Under the pieces are notes generated by a model. It did no database searches and was not told the origin of the DNA. It worked only from the letters and a program-made list of their open reading frames with translations. From Actinomyces glycerinitolerans (GTDB lineage: Bacteria; Actinomycetota; Actinomycetes; Actinomycetales; Actinomycetaceae): DNA of 64,000 nucleotides. Positions within the stretch are counted from its first letter, which is position 1; every line of letters starts with the position of its first letter. Positions 25,811-34,679 of the stretch are shown in pieces. The stretch covers positions 542,402 to 606,401 of the forward strand of contig NZ_FQTT01000009.1 in the NCBI RefSeq assembly GCF_900098745.1. The letters are read 5' to 3'. The position numbers were made by a program, and so were the translations under genes.

Positions 25811-25813
25811 GCG

Positions 25814-25889
25814 CTGCCTGACTTGAGTCAGGCAAGACAGGGTAGCCCGCCCCAGGGGCGCGTGTCAGCGCCCGGGGCGGGCCGCCCTG
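25814..25889 (-). terminator. Two consecutive hairpins downstream of the Imm52-like gene
   Basis: TGCCTGACT-TG-AGTCAGGCA (25814-25833) is a perfect hairpin. Immediately next, 25836-25889 folds with ACAGGG/CCCTGT at the base and GCCCGCCCC/GGGGCGGGC above. They lie 15 nt past the stop at 25905 and should end the toxin-immunity transcript. Confidence 0.6.
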
Positions 25890-25904
25890 TGACGAGGTGG
25901 GGGT

Positions 25905-26564
25905 TCAGGCGTTCTTGGGCCAGGTGTCCAGGATGGTGGGGTAGGTATCGGGGGTGCCGTAGGTGAACACCGCACCGTTGGCGGTGGGGTAGGAGGCCGT
26001 GGCCAGGGCGCCCGCCTGCGCCCAGTGCGGTGAGGAGGCCGGGAAGAACAGCTTCCACCCCTGCACATAGTCATACGGCTCAGGATGATCCTTAACCGGA
26101 TGCCCCCGACGCCGAAGGGCGCCGATCTCCGGCTCCAGGATGTCCGCTCCCATGGCGACCAGGCGATCAGCCAGCGACTCATCTCCGGTGAGCAGATCAG
26201 CGAACTCACTACTATGGAAATCAAGTTCCACGTGACCCTTATCGGGCTGCCAGCCACCGATCGCAATGCTGATGGAGGCGCCGTCGGCCCGGTCCACATC
26301 CCCGGAGAACAGCGAGAACCTGACACCGGACAGGTCGGGTTTGATGTTGGTGCGCATGACGGCGAGGAACTCCTCCAGGGTGGTGATCTCCGGGTTCGCC
26401 GCGGCCTTCGCCTTGATCCTATTGGTTCGCCGCCAGGGGTCCAGTGTGGGGTGCAGGCCCCGCAGCTGCTGGATCAGCTCCCAGGACCGCGCGGCCTCCT
26501 CCTCCATGTGCTCCTCCTGCCCCGGACGATGCATCCTGAACGCAAGTTCCCACTTCACGGCCAT
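25905..26564 (-). CDS. Imm52-like immunity protein
   Basis: 219 residues starting MAVKWELAFRMHRPGQEEHM, with a ribosome site (GGGAAGGGACACC) before it. The body has alternating strands and helices (VRFSLFSGDVDRADGASISI, HVELDFHSSEFADLLTGDES) and ends DTYPTILDTWPKNA. This layout matches the Imm52 family, which is known to accompany Tox-REase-5 nucleases. It is encoded 71 nt behind just such a toxin on the same strand. It would bind the nuclease tip and protect the producer and its siblings. Confidence 0.7.
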   Translation of the reverse strand: MAVKWELAFRMHRPGQEEHMEEEAARSWELIQQLRGLHPTLDPWRRTNRIKAKAAANPEITTLEEFLAVMRTNIKPDLSGVRFSLFSGDVDRADGASISIAIGGWQPDKGHVELDFHSSEFADLLTGDESLADRLVAMGADILEPEIGALRRRGHPVKDHPEPYDYVQGWKLFFPASSPHWAQAGALATASYPTANGAVFTYGTPDTYPTILDTWPKNA

Positions 26565-26635
26565 CAGTAGGTGTCCCTTCCCCCGTGTTCCTTGTCTCGG
26601 CTAATGATATCAAAGGTGAATGCGTCTGGTGTGGG

Positions 26636-28360
26636 TTAGAAGTTCGGTGGGGTGTGCACCAAATCAATCCCAGGCGGGAATCGCCCTTTGCTTTGCAAGT
26701 CTTTGAGTAGGTCGAGCATTTCCGGTTCGGCCATGTGCCAGCGTATAGGCGTATTGGCGCCAACCGCCTGCACCGCCCGTACCTGCCGCTCCGCACCGTC
26801 CACCAATTCATCAAGCACGTCTGGGCCGAATGGGGTTTTGGTGAGGTTGTAGTAGGCGCCTTTGGCGTCGTGGAGGATGTCGTCGTAGTAGCCGTCGAAC
26901 TCCACGCCGTTGACATAGTAGGAGTCCTCAATAGTCACGCCGGTGACCTGCTCCTCATACGCCTGGGAGCGATTAGAGTTACTGTAATTCTTACCCGGCC
27001 CCCACTCGCCCGGACCACCATCACTAGCACCACGGGTGGGCTTGCGCACACCCGGATAATGAATCCCGTCCCGCGGCGCATACGGACAATCAGCACCCTT
27101 ACCCCCACGCGGACGCCCACCACCGCTGCCGGTGCCTGTCCCGCCTCCTTTGGGTCGGGAGGGGGTGCTGGAGGCCCGGGAGGCCCACGGGGTGCGGGGC
27201 GCGCGGGGTGTGGAGCCGGCTGTGGCCAGGGCGGGGTGGGGGCCCAGGCCCTTCAGCCCGTCGGACAGGTTGTCCATTAACGTGGTGGCTCGTTTGAACA
27301 CGTCCCCCAGGCTGGAGGCGGACCTGACCACCGCGGTGACCTCACGCTTCAACCGGGTAGCCCACTTGAACACGTCCGACGCCAGGGAGGGGATCGCCCA
27401 GATAGCCGCCGCCCCCGCAGTCAGGGCGGTGGCGGCCAGCTTGGTGGTCAGCTTCGCCAGCACATCAGCGATCGCATCACGCACCATCTCATGCACGATC
27501 TGCACGATCACCGACGCCACCGTCAACCCCTTGGAGATACCCCCAGCCAGGGAGGCCGCCAACGACAACCGGGCCGCGTTATCCGTCTGAAACGACTTAT
27601 ACGCATTGACTGCTTCGGAGGACTGCCCGGCCAGGCGCACCTGGATCGAGTCGGTCAAATCCACGCTACACGCATCCAGCTTGGTGGCGATGTTCGCCCA
27701 CGTGTCCGCACCCGCAGTCACCTGACCCGGATCACCAGTGAGCTCATACAACCAGGTCTTGAGCGGATCCAGGTGCTCAATCGCCCACCCGATCCCCGCG
27801 CCCAGCACCTCACCGATCGGGTCAGCAACCAAAGCGACCGTGTCGGCGACCGTGCCGAAACCAGCCAGCGCATCATCCACCCACGAATCCGTCTTCAACG
27901 CATCAACAACATCCTGGCCATCCTCAACCAGACGCAGACCCGACAACCCCGTCGACGAATCCTCCGCCTGCGCAACCAACGGATTACCACCAGCACCACC
28001 GCCGAAGGAACCACCACCGGCGTAACCACCGGAGCCACCAAACCCGCCCCCGCCGGCGTAACCACCACCGGCGTAACCATCGGTACCGCCCCCGTACTCC
28101 CCAGCAGGCAAACCACCAGTACCCGCACCCGCACCGTCACCGCCGCCGAAGCTGCCACCACCGCCACCGAAACCACCACCGCCACCGGCGCCGAAGCTGC
28201 TGCTACTACCAGCAGCCGTAGTGGCGGTAGCAGTACCGGCGGTGGCGGTAGCAGTGGTGGCGCCACCGGTGGTGCCACCACCATCGCTGGCGCTGGCGGT
28301 GCTGGTGGTGATGGGCTGGCCGGTGGCCGGATCACCCATCAGCTCAAAGTACTTATTCAC
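26636..28360 (-). CDS. Type VII secretion-linked polymorphic toxin, Tox-REase-5-like nuclease tip
   Basis: 574 residues from GTG 28360 (GGAGAG ribosome site). Layout: a short head (MNKYFELMGDPATGQP); a Gly/Ser/Thr-rich segment to about residue 130; a helical WXG/LXG-like delivery region (about 140-390) with Ala-rich hydrophobic helices; a Pro/Gly/Arg linker; and a C-terminal domain from about 450. That domain holds SQAYEEQVTG, VNGVEFDGYYDDILHDAKGA and IRWHMAEPEMLDLLKDL. The D-G/D-A-K pattern fits the PD-(D/E)XK site of Tox-REase-5. It is predicted to cut DNA in rival cells after ESX export. The EspC-like and YbaB-like genes upstream support this. Confidence 0.78.
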   Translation of the reverse strand: MNKYFELMGDPATGQPITTSTASASDGGGTTGGATTATATAGTATATTAAGSSSSFGAGGGGGFGGGGGSFGGGDGAGAGTGGLPAGEYGGGTDGYAGGGYAGGGGFGGSGGYAGGGSFGGGAGGNPLVAQAEDSSTGLSGLRLVEDGQDVVDALKTDSWVDDALAGFGTVADTVALVADPIGEVLGAGIGWAIEHLDPLKTWLYELTGDPGQVTAGADTWANIATKLDACSVDLTDSIQVRLAGQSSEAVNAYKSFQTDNAARLSLAASLAGGISKGLTVASVIVQIVHEMVRDAIADVLAKLTTKLAATALTAGAAAIWAIPSLASDVFKWATRLKREVTAVVRSASSLGDVFKRATTLMDNLSDGLKGLGPHPALATAGSTPRAPRTPWASRASSTPSRPKGGGTGTGSGGGRPRGGKGADCPYAPRDGIHYPGVRKPTRGASDGGPGEWGPGKNYSNSNRSQAYEEQVTGVTIEDSYYVNGVEFDGYYDDILHDAKGAYYNLTKTPFGPDVLDELVDGAERQVRAVQAVGANTPIRWHMAEPEMLDLLKDLQSKGRFPPGIDLVHTPPNF

Positions 28361-28425
28361 AGGGACTCTCCATTAAAGCTACGAATTCAGGAACAGCAGC
28401 GACGCCCCAGTGCCGGGGCCGCCGG

Positions 28426-28743
28426 CTACCAGCCGCTCAGCGCCCGGGCGCCGGCAGCAGCATCGGCGTCGGTCTCATCCAACTCCTGCGCCACAGTGCG
28501 CAAGTCCATGCCCGCCTCCTCCACACTCTCACCCGTACCGGTAACCGCGCCATTGACCGCCGTAGACAACAACGCATAAGCCGGCACAAACAAAGGCGAG
28601 CACATCACCCCGAACGCGTCCGAGGCCAGCGCCTGCCCTGCGGCATCCAACGCCACGTCCACACCGTCAGCCACCCCCAGGGCGTCACCGCCACCCGAAC
28701 GCAGCACACCGGTATCAACCTCAATACCAGCAGTCACAATCAT
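28426..28743 (-). CDS. EspC/WXG-like ESX secretion-associated small protein
   Basis: About 105 residues from ATG 28743 (GGGGAG ribosome site); the frame is open 12 codons further. It is all-helical with a central hydrophobic turn (DAFGVMCSPLFVPAYALLST) and a C-terminal amphipathic helix (AGMDLRTVAQELDETDADAA). This follows the EspC/ESX-1 secretion-associated family and the length of WXG100 partners. It lies 65 nt before the toxin gene, the usual place for a chaperone or co-secreted partner. No WXG motif is present, so assignment to EspC is better than to EsxA. Confidence 0.65.
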   Translation of the reverse strand: MIVTAGIEVDTGVLRSGGGDALGVADGVDVALDAAGQALASDAFGVMCSPLFVPAYALLSTAVNGAVTGTGESVEEAGMDLRTVAQELDETDADAAAGARALSGW

Positions 28744-28808
28744 CAACTCCCCACGCACCGAAACGAAACGAACACTCACTCAGGCAAACACCAGACAGCC
28801 GCACGACC

Positions 28809-29390
28809 TCAACGCCGCCCCGACCCGCCAGGCCCATCCCAGCCCGCAGGCCGCACCGGCATGGGCGCCACCCCCCACGCAGGCCGCCCACCGGACGCGC
28901 CCCCGCCAGGACCGGAGGCGGCCGCGCCCCCACCGGCCCCACCACCAGCAGTGTCCTGCTGGTAGGACTCCAGCACCCGGCGGCCCAGAGCCGAGTCCGC
29001 CCCCAGGGTCTCATCCACCACCAACCGCACCTGCTCGGTCGCCCGCCGACGCGCATCCGCCAAAGCCGCCATCACCGCCTCCGACAGGCCCCGCAACGAC
29101 AAGCCCTCACTAGCAGGCAGGAACGTGATCCCCACCAGCCGGCCCGCCACATCAACCTCCACACGCACCTCACGCCCCCGCGAAACACCCCGAGCCCGGA
29201 TACCCTCAGCCCGCTCCTGCATCCGCGCAGCCGCCCGCGCATCCCGCCGAGACCGCTCCACATCCGCACGAATCCGCGCCAAACGCGCCCCCAGGGAAAC
29301 ATCCTCCACACCCGCGACGGAAACGACCCCATAACGCCCGCACCACCCAAACCCCACGTGACAATAACCACAATCCACCACCGAGGCCAT
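28809..29390 (-). CDS. YbaB/EbfC-like protein of the toxin locus
   Basis: The core, from about 29309 downwards (VEDVSLGARLARIRADVERS), is a YbaB-type domain: a long first helix, two strands (EVRVEVDVAGRLVGITFLPA) and a second helix (ALADARRRATEQVRLVVDET). A Gly/Ala/Pro-rich tail follows. Such YbaB-like proteins are often the first gene of ESX toxin loci. Two starts are possible: ATG 29390, giving a Cys-rich leader (CGYCHVGFGWCG), or an internal GTG at 29309. Neither has a clear ribosome site; I use the longer one but consider the shorter equally likely. Confidence 0.6.
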   Translation of the reverse strand: MASVVDCGYCHVGFGWCGRYGVVSVAGVEDVSLGARLARIRADVERSRRDARAAARMQERAEGIRARGVSRGREVRVEVDVAGRLVGITFLPASEGLSLRGLSEAVMAALADARRRATEQVRLVVDETLGADSALGRRVLESYQQDTAGGGAGGGAAASGPGGGASGGRPAWGVAPMPVRPAGWDGPGGSGRR

Positions 29391-29433
29391 CAAGCAGCCA
29401 CCACAGCGAGATCCCCGGTGCCGTCTGCGCCGA

Positions 29434-31146
29434 CTACTTGGGGGCCTGAAGCCCCTCCAGATCCTCGGCGTCGACCACCTCGTAGGCGTAGCCCTGCTCG
29501 GCCAGGAAGCGCTGCCGGTGCGCGGCGAACTCCTGGTCCACCGTGTCGCGGGCGACCACCGTGTAGAAGTGCGCCTGCCGCCCGTCGTCCTTGGGGCGCA
29601 CGATCCGTCCCAGCCGCTGCGCCTCCTCCTGCCGCGACCCGAAGGAGCCCGACACCTGCACCGCCACCGAGGCGCCTGGCAGGTCGATGGAGAAGTTGGC
29701 GACCTTGGAGACCACCAGTGTGCTCACCTCGCCGGAGCGGAAGGCCTCATACAGGCGCTGGCGCTCACGCACCGTCGTCGCCCCGGTGATCAGCGGCGCC
29801 CCCAGGTGCTCGGCCAGCTCCTCCAGTTGGTCCACGTACTGGCCGATCACCAGCGCCGACTCCCCGGGGTGCCGGGCCAGCAGGGAGTCCACGATGCGCA
29901 GCTTCGCCGGCGTGGAGGCGGCCAGCCGGTAGCGCTCGTCGGCCTCGGCGGTGGCATAGGCCATCCGCTCCCCGGCGTCCAGGGTGAGTCGCACCTCCGT
30001 GCACACGGCCGGGGCGATCCACCCCTGATTCTCCAGGTCCTTCCACGGGGCGTCGTAGCGCTTCGGACCGATCAGCGAGAACACCTCGTCCTCCCGCCCG
30101 TCCTCACGCACCAGCGTGGCCGTCAGCCCCAGCCGACGGCGGGCCTGCAGGTCCGCCGTCATGCGGAAGATCGGGGCGGGCAGCAGATGGACCTCGTCGT
30201 AGACGATCAGCCCCCAGTCGCGGGCGTCCAACAGATCCAGGTGCGGGTAGACGCCCTTCCGCCTGGTAGTCAGCACCTGGTAGGTGGCGATCGTGACCGG
30301 CCGGATCTCCTTGCGTGAGCCCGAGTATTCGCCGATCTCGTCCTCGGTAAGGGAAGTGAAGCGCAGCAGTTCCTGCTTCCACTGCCGCGCCGAAACGGCG
30401 TTAGTCACCAGGATCAGGGTGGTGGTGGAGGAGCGGGCCATGGCGGCCGCCCCCACCAGGGTCTTGCCGGCCCCGCACGGCAGTACGACGACGCCGGAGC
30501 CTCCCGCCCAGAAGGCGTCCACCGCCTGGGCCTGGTAGGGGCGCAGCGCGAAGGCGTCCGGCACGCCCGCGGCCACATCCGCCGCCGAGTCCTGCAGCGC
30601 GATCGGGTGCGCCTCGCCGTCGACATAGCCGGCCAGGTCCTCGGCCGGCCAACCCAGCTTGATCAGCTCCTGCTTGAGGTGCCCGCGCTCGGAGGGGTGC
30701 ACCACCACGTCCGCATCGCCCAGGCGCGTACCCAGCAGTCCCTTGGTGCGCTTGGAGCGCATCACCTCCGCCAGGACGGGGGCGTCGGTGGCGTGCAGTA
30801 CCAGCCCGTGCGCCGGGTCGGTCACCAGCTGCAGCCGGCCGTAGCGCCCCATGGTCTCGGCGATCTCGGTCAGCAGGGCGTGCGGCACCGGGAAGCGCGA
30901 GTAGGTGATGAGCACGTGGACCACCGTCTCCGCATCCAGGCCGGCGGCGCGCGCGTTCCACAGGGCCAGCGGCGTGATCCGGTAGGTGTGAATGTGTTCG
31001 GGGGCGCGCTCGAGCTCGGCGAAGGGCGCGATGGCGCGGCGGGCGTCGGGGGCGTCGGGGTGGGCGACCTCCAGCAGGACGGTCTTGTCACTCTGGACGA
31101 TCAGGGGACCGTCGGGCAGGGTGGGGGAGTAGCCGGAATCTGACAT
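29434..31146 (-). CDS. XPB/Ssl2-type DNA repair helicase
   Basis: 570 residues. A damage-recognition-like N-terminal region is followed by RecA-like domain 1, with Walker A LPCGAGKT at 222-229 and the DEVH box at 317-320. GLTATLVREDGREDE is motif III plus the XPB RED-type motif. RecA-like domain 2 contains VVSKVANFSIDLPGASV and QRLGRIVRPK (motif VI). This is the bacterial XPB orthologue, a 3'-5' helicase of uncertain physiological role. Its usual genomic partner, a helicase-associated protein, lies at 36315-38702, now separated by a sugar-use cassette. Confidence 0.93.
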   Translation of the reverse strand: MSDSGYSPTLPDGPLIVQSDKTVLLEVAHPDAPDARRAIAPFAELERAPEHIHTYRITPLALWNARAAGLDAETVVHVLITYSRFPVPHALLTEIAETMGRYGRLQLVTDPAHGLVLHATDAPVLAEVMRSKRTKGLLGTRLGDADVVVHPSERGHLKQELIKLGWPAEDLAGYVDGEAHPIALQDSAADVAAGVPDAFALRPYQAQAVDAFWAGGSGVVVLPCGAGKTLVGAAAMARSSTTTLILVTNAVSARQWKQELLRFTSLTEDEIGEYSGSRKEIRPVTIATYQVLTTRRKGVYPHLDLLDARDWGLIVYDEVHLLPAPIFRMTADLQARRRLGLTATLVREDGREDEVFSLIGPKRYDAPWKDLENQGWIAPAVCTEVRLTLDAGERMAYATAEADERYRLAASTPAKLRIVDSLLARHPGESALVIGQYVDQLEELAEHLGAPLITGATTVRERQRLYEAFRSGEVSTLVVSKVANFSIDLPGASVAVQVSGSFGSRQEEAQRLGRIVRPKDDGRQAHFYTVVARDTVDQEFAAHRQRFLAEQGYAYEVVDAEDLEGLQAPK

Positions 31147-31243
31147 GGGCGGGAGTATCGCAGCCGTGGACCGCCGCCCGCCGTGACCCAGGCGACGCCT
31201 TCACCGCCAGCGGAGCGGCGCCCACGAGAAGTGCGTCGCGGGG

Positions 31244-32500
31244 TCAGGAGAAGTTCTCCAAAAGGAAGGCTTCGGCCTCCTCGCACCAGATGCCATCGTT
31301 GGCTTCAACGATGTCGGCAAGAGTCGCGTATCTGCGGTCCTGGGCGGCCTTGGCTCGCAGATCGGCGAGTGCCACGAGCGGCATGGTTGCCCAGGGGTAG
31401 AAGAGCTTCTTCCCGCCGGGAGTTTCCTTGAAGTGCTCCAAAGTGTGGGGAACGGCGTCGAGCCCGCCCACATGGGTGATCATCAGGGAGGGGTTCAACT
31501 TGCCCTCGGCGGTCAGCTGGAGGGCCTCGAGCATGTCAGACCGTGCCCCACCGGATGTGCCCACTACGTGCGCGGACTCGTAGTGGACGTCGTAGAAGTT
31601 GAATGTCGCGGAGAAGTCCTTGTCGGTCGGCCCGGCGAAGAAGTTCAGGCAGCAGTCTCGGCCCTTGAGCCGGTCCGCCATCTCCAACAAGGGGCGGCTG
31701 GCGGCAAAGACCATGATGTCGTCGAAGCCCATGCTATGGGGGGTGTGTCCGCGCAGCAGATCAACGGGGTCGTCGCAGCCCGCCGTGTTGAGGTACACCA
31801 GCCGGCGGCCCGTTCCCTCCAGCCGTTCGGGCGGCAGGAGTCGTCGCGCGCGATCTAAACGCGTTTGGTCAATGTCGGTGACGATGATCAGAGTGGGCTG
31901 GTACGGGCCGTTGAGCGCGTACTCGACGGCGGCCAGGCCCATGGGGCCCGCCGCTCCTAGGAGAGCGAGTGCCCCGCCCCTCTTGATGCCCATCTCGTGC
32001 TCGTAGACGTACTGGGTTGTGTGGTAGCTCGCATGAAAGGCGCCGATGATGCACATGAGCGGCTCGGCGAGACAGCCATTGGCCATGTAGGTGCCGTCGT
32101 AGGGGAGGATCGCGTCCTTGTCGATCGCGACCTCGGGGACGATCGTGTACGTCGCGTCCCCGCCGTAGGCCGGGTAGCTGTAACCGGGGGAGTAGCCCGA
32201 GGGCAGTCCCATAGCGGGTTGGATGACGATGCGCTGCCCCACCCGGTAGCGGCCGGTCAACTCCGAGCCGACCTCGGCGATCTCTCCGCTGAATTCGTGG
32301 CCGGTCATGACTGGGTGCTCGGCCACGTCGTCGGGCACGCGCTTGTGCTCGGCGCCGAGGCAGTACGCCTTGTAGGTCGAGTAGCACATGCTCGATGCCG
32401 CTACCTTCATGAGAACCTCGCGGGGTCCGAGCGGCGGCAGCTCATTCTCGGCTAGTACCGCCTTGTGAGCGCCTGCGATGTAGACGGCCCTGGTCTTCAC
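31244..32500 (-). CDS. Zinc-binding medium-chain dehydrogenase, L-sorbose-1-phosphate reductase (SorE)-like
   Basis: 418 residues of the MDR superfamily. Zinc-site region: C39 in SSMCYSTYKA, then H68-E69 in MTGHEFSGEI. The dinucleotide fold has LLGAAGPMGLAAVEYAL and VTDIDQTRLDRARRL. The segment GAEHKRVPDDVAEHPV followed by GHEF, and PGYSYPAYGGDATY, closely resemble L-sorbose-1-phosphate reductase SorE. It would convert a ketose-1-phosphate to a hexitol phosphate with NAD(P)H. It is the last gene of the cassette and overlaps the EIICB stop by 4 nt. With a SorC-type regulator at the other end, a sorbose-like substrate is the best guess. Confidence 0.78.
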   Translation of the reverse strand: MKTRAVYIAGAHKAVLAENELPPLGPREVLMKVAASSMCYSTYKAYCLGAEHKRVPDDVAEHPVMTGHEFSGEIAEVGSELTGRYRVGQRIVIQPAMGLPSGYSPGYSYPAYGGDATYTIVPEVAIDKDAILPYDGTYMANGCLAEPLMCIIGAFHASYHTTQYVYEHEMGIKRGGALALLGAAGPMGLAAVEYALNGPYQPTLIIVTDIDQTRLDRARRLLPPERLEGTGRRLVYLNTAGCDDPVDLLRGHTPHSMGFDDIMVFAASRPLLEMADRLKGRDCCLNFFAGPTDKDFSATFNFYDVHYESAHVVGTSGGARSDMLEALQLTAEGKLNPSLMITHVGGLDAVPHTLEHFKETPGGKKLFYPWATMPLVALADLRAKAAQDRRYATLADIVEANDGIWCEEAEAFLLENFS

Positions 32501-33957
32501 TTGTCCGCCTCCTGCTGGGACTCGATCCGGGAGTAGAGGTCGTCGATGTGGGCGTCGGAGAGGTAGTTCTCGATGGAGACGATCTCAACGCCCGGGTTGG
32601 CATTGGCTGCTCTCTCGGCGAGGTTCTTGTGCGTGACGATGACGTCAGCGTCGTCGGGAACCCTCTCAATGGCGGTGTTGCCGACCTCGACGCTGATGCC
32701 GGCCTCGTCAAGCCGTTTGCGGAACAGGCTGGCGCCCATGGTGGACGATCCCATGCCGGCGTCGCAGGCGAAGATGACCTTGCCGATGGTCTTGGTCGCA
32801 ACCTGCGTTCCGTCAGCCGTTACGGCCGCGAGCAGGCCCTTGCCCTCCTGCTTCATGGCGGCGCTGCGGGCTCGCGCCTGCTCGAACTCGGCGTCGCCGA
32901 TGGCGGCGTCCTTGCGGGCGGAGGCGCGCAGCAGGGCTGCGTTGACGAGGAAGGAAACGAGGGTGGCTACGACGACGTCGGCGACGATGCCCAGGTGGTT
33001 GCCGCGGGGCGTGAGCATGATGTAGGCGAAGATCGACCCCGGCGAGGGGCCGGCCACCAGGCCGGCGTTGAAGACCTGCGCGGTGGCGATGCCTGAGGCC
33101 GCGCCGGCCATCATGCCGAGCAGGGTGATCGGCTTGGCGAGCACGTACGGGAAGTAGATCTCGTGGATGCCGCCGAGGAAGTGGATGATCATGGCGCCCG
33201 GGGCGGTCTCCTTCATGATCTTGTTGCCGGAGAAGAGCCAGTAGGCGATGAGCAGGCCCAGGCCGGGGCCGGGGTTGGAGGCGAGCACGAAGAAGATCGA
33301 CTTGCCGGCCGTCTGGGCGGCCTGCATTCCGAGCGGGTAGTAGATGCCCTGGTCGATGACGTTATTGAGGAACAGCACCTTGGCGGGCTCGTTGAGGACA
33401 GCGACCAGGGGGAGCACGCCGGTGTTCACAAGGGCATTGATCACCCAGGTCAGACCGCTGTTTAGCGACTCGATGACGGGGCCGATGAATTTGAAGGAGA
33501 TGATGCACAGGACGAATCCGATGATGCCCAGGCCGAAGTTGTTCACGACCATCTCGAAGCCGGGGCGGATTCGGGGTTGGATGATCCCGTCCCACCTCTT
33601 GATGATCCAGGCGCTGAGCGGGCCCATGACCATCGCGCCCAGGAACATCGGTATGTCGGAGCCGACAACGAGTCCGATGGTTCCGATGACGCCGGCGACG
33701 CCGCCGCGCTGGCCATGCACGAGGTGGCCTCCCGAGTACGCCAGCAATAGGGGGAGCATGTACTTGATGAGAGGATCAACTAGCGTATTGAGGCTCTCAT
33801 TGGGGATCCATCCGTCGGGGATGAATAGCGCGGTGATCAGGCCCCAGGCGATGAAGGCGCCCATGTTCGGGATGACCATGGCGGTGAGGAAACCTCCGAA
33901 TGCCTGCAGGCGTGCGCGTCCCGAGGGCGAGGGTGCAGTGGATTGGTGAGTGGTCAT
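32497..33957 (-). CDS. PTS EIICB component, mannitol (MtlA) type
   Basis: 486 residues. The EIIC part spans residues 15-345 with eight to ten membrane segments and the mannitol-family motif GGIHEIYFPYVLAKP (E266) and NEPAKVLFLNN. The EIIB domain follows from about 390 with the phospho-Cys C398 in VIFACDAGMGSSTMG. It imports and phosphorylates a hexitol or related sugar using the EIIA encoded two genes upstream. It overlaps both neighbours by 4 nt. There is no fused EIIA, consistent with the separate EIIA gene. The specific sugar cannot be decided from sequence; MtlA similarity and the SorE-like neighbour pull in different directions. Confidence 0.9.
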   Translation of the reverse strand: MTTHQSTAPSPSGRARLQAFGGFLTAMVIPNMGAFIAWGLITALFIPDGWIPNESLNTLVDPLIKYMLPLLLAYSGGHLVHGQRGGVAGVIGTIGLVVGSDIPMFLGAMVMGPLSAWIIKRWDGIIQPRIRPGFEMVVNNFGLGIIGFVLCIISFKFIGPVIESLNSGLTWVINALVNTGVLPLVAVLNEPAKVLFLNNVIDQGIYYPLGMQAAQTAGKSIFFVLASNPGPGLGLLIAYWLFSGNKIMKETAPGAMIIHFLGGIHEIYFPYVLAKPITLLGMMAGAASGIATAQVFNAGLVAGPSPGSIFAYIMLTPRGNHLGIVADVVVATLVSFLVNAALLRASARKDAAIGDAEFEQARARSAAMKQEGKGLLAAVTADGTQVATKTIGKVIFACDAGMGSSTMGASLFRKRLDEAGISVEVGNTAIERVPDDADVIVTHKNLAERAANANPGVEIVSIENYLSDAHIDDLYSRIESQQEADK

Positions 33958-34679
33958 GCGTGGTCACTTTCGTGTAGAAGCCCGTCGCGATCCATGGTGA
34001 GGACGAGATCGGTGCCGTTGCGGAATGAGTGGTTGAGGGCGCGTTGGATATTGGGGCCGTCGCTGCGCTCGTAGAAGGAACGGGCGGCGTCCGTACTGAG
34101 GCCTCCCTGCACCTTGCGTGCTATGAGGCGTCTGGCGAGGAGTTCTTCGGGCGCGGCGATGAAGACGGTCAGGTCTGCATGGCGGCGAAGACTCCGCCAG
34201 CCGGGTTCGTCGAGGAGTAGCCAGTTGCCCTCTACGAGAACATGTGAGGCAGTCAGTGCGTCGCCGTCGGTGACGACGTCGTGGAGTACTCGGTCATAGC
34301 GCGGCCAGGTGATGTCCTCCCGGCGTGCCCGTATGAGCGCACGGTTCAACGCCTCTAGATCGAAGCTCTCCGGCGCCCCCTTGACGTCGGCCAATGTGAT
34401 GGCGCACCCGTCACGGACGATGGTGCGTCGGTCGAGTTCCGCCTGGGGCAGGTGGAATCCGTCCATGCCCACGCATTGAAGGTCCGGGGCGAGGCGTTGT
34501 GCGAGTATTTCGGCGAGAGTGGACTTGCCGGTGCCCGGCGGGGCGGCGAGGAAGGCGAAACTGCGGCGGCTCGCGGGCGGGCGCCGCATCCAAGCCGCGA
34601 CTGCCGGTTCGAGCAGCTTCGAGACGCCATCGGAGTCCTCTTGAATCTCCTGCTCGAGGCCGTTGACGACGAGCCTCAT
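33954..34679 (-). CDS. Uridine-kinase-superfamily sugar/nucleoside kinase
   Basis: 241 residues. P-loop FLAAPPGTGKSTLAEILAQR, then VGMDGFHLPQAELDRR (substrate-binding Asp and His region), KGAPESFDL and WPRYDRVLHD, and a lid (FIAAPEELLARRLIARKVQG). This is the YggC/FrcK-like branch of the phosphoribulokinase/uridine kinase superfamily, whose members in sugar operons phosphorylate sugars or sugar phosphates. It overlaps the EIIA and EIICB genes by 4 nt each, so it is an integral part of the cassette. Substrate unknown. Confidence 0.8.
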   Translation of the reverse strand: MRLVVNGLEQEIQEDSDGVSKLLEPAVAAWMRRPPASRRSFAFLAAPPGTGKSTLAEILAQRLAPDLQCVGMDGFHLPQAELDRRTIVRDGCAITLADVKGAPESFDLEALNRALIRARREDITWPRYDRVLHDVVTDGDALTASHVLVEGNWLLLDEPGWRSLRRHADLTVFIAAPEELLARRLIARKVQGGLSTDAARSFYERSDGPNIQRALNHSFRNGTDLVLTMDRDGLLHESDHA

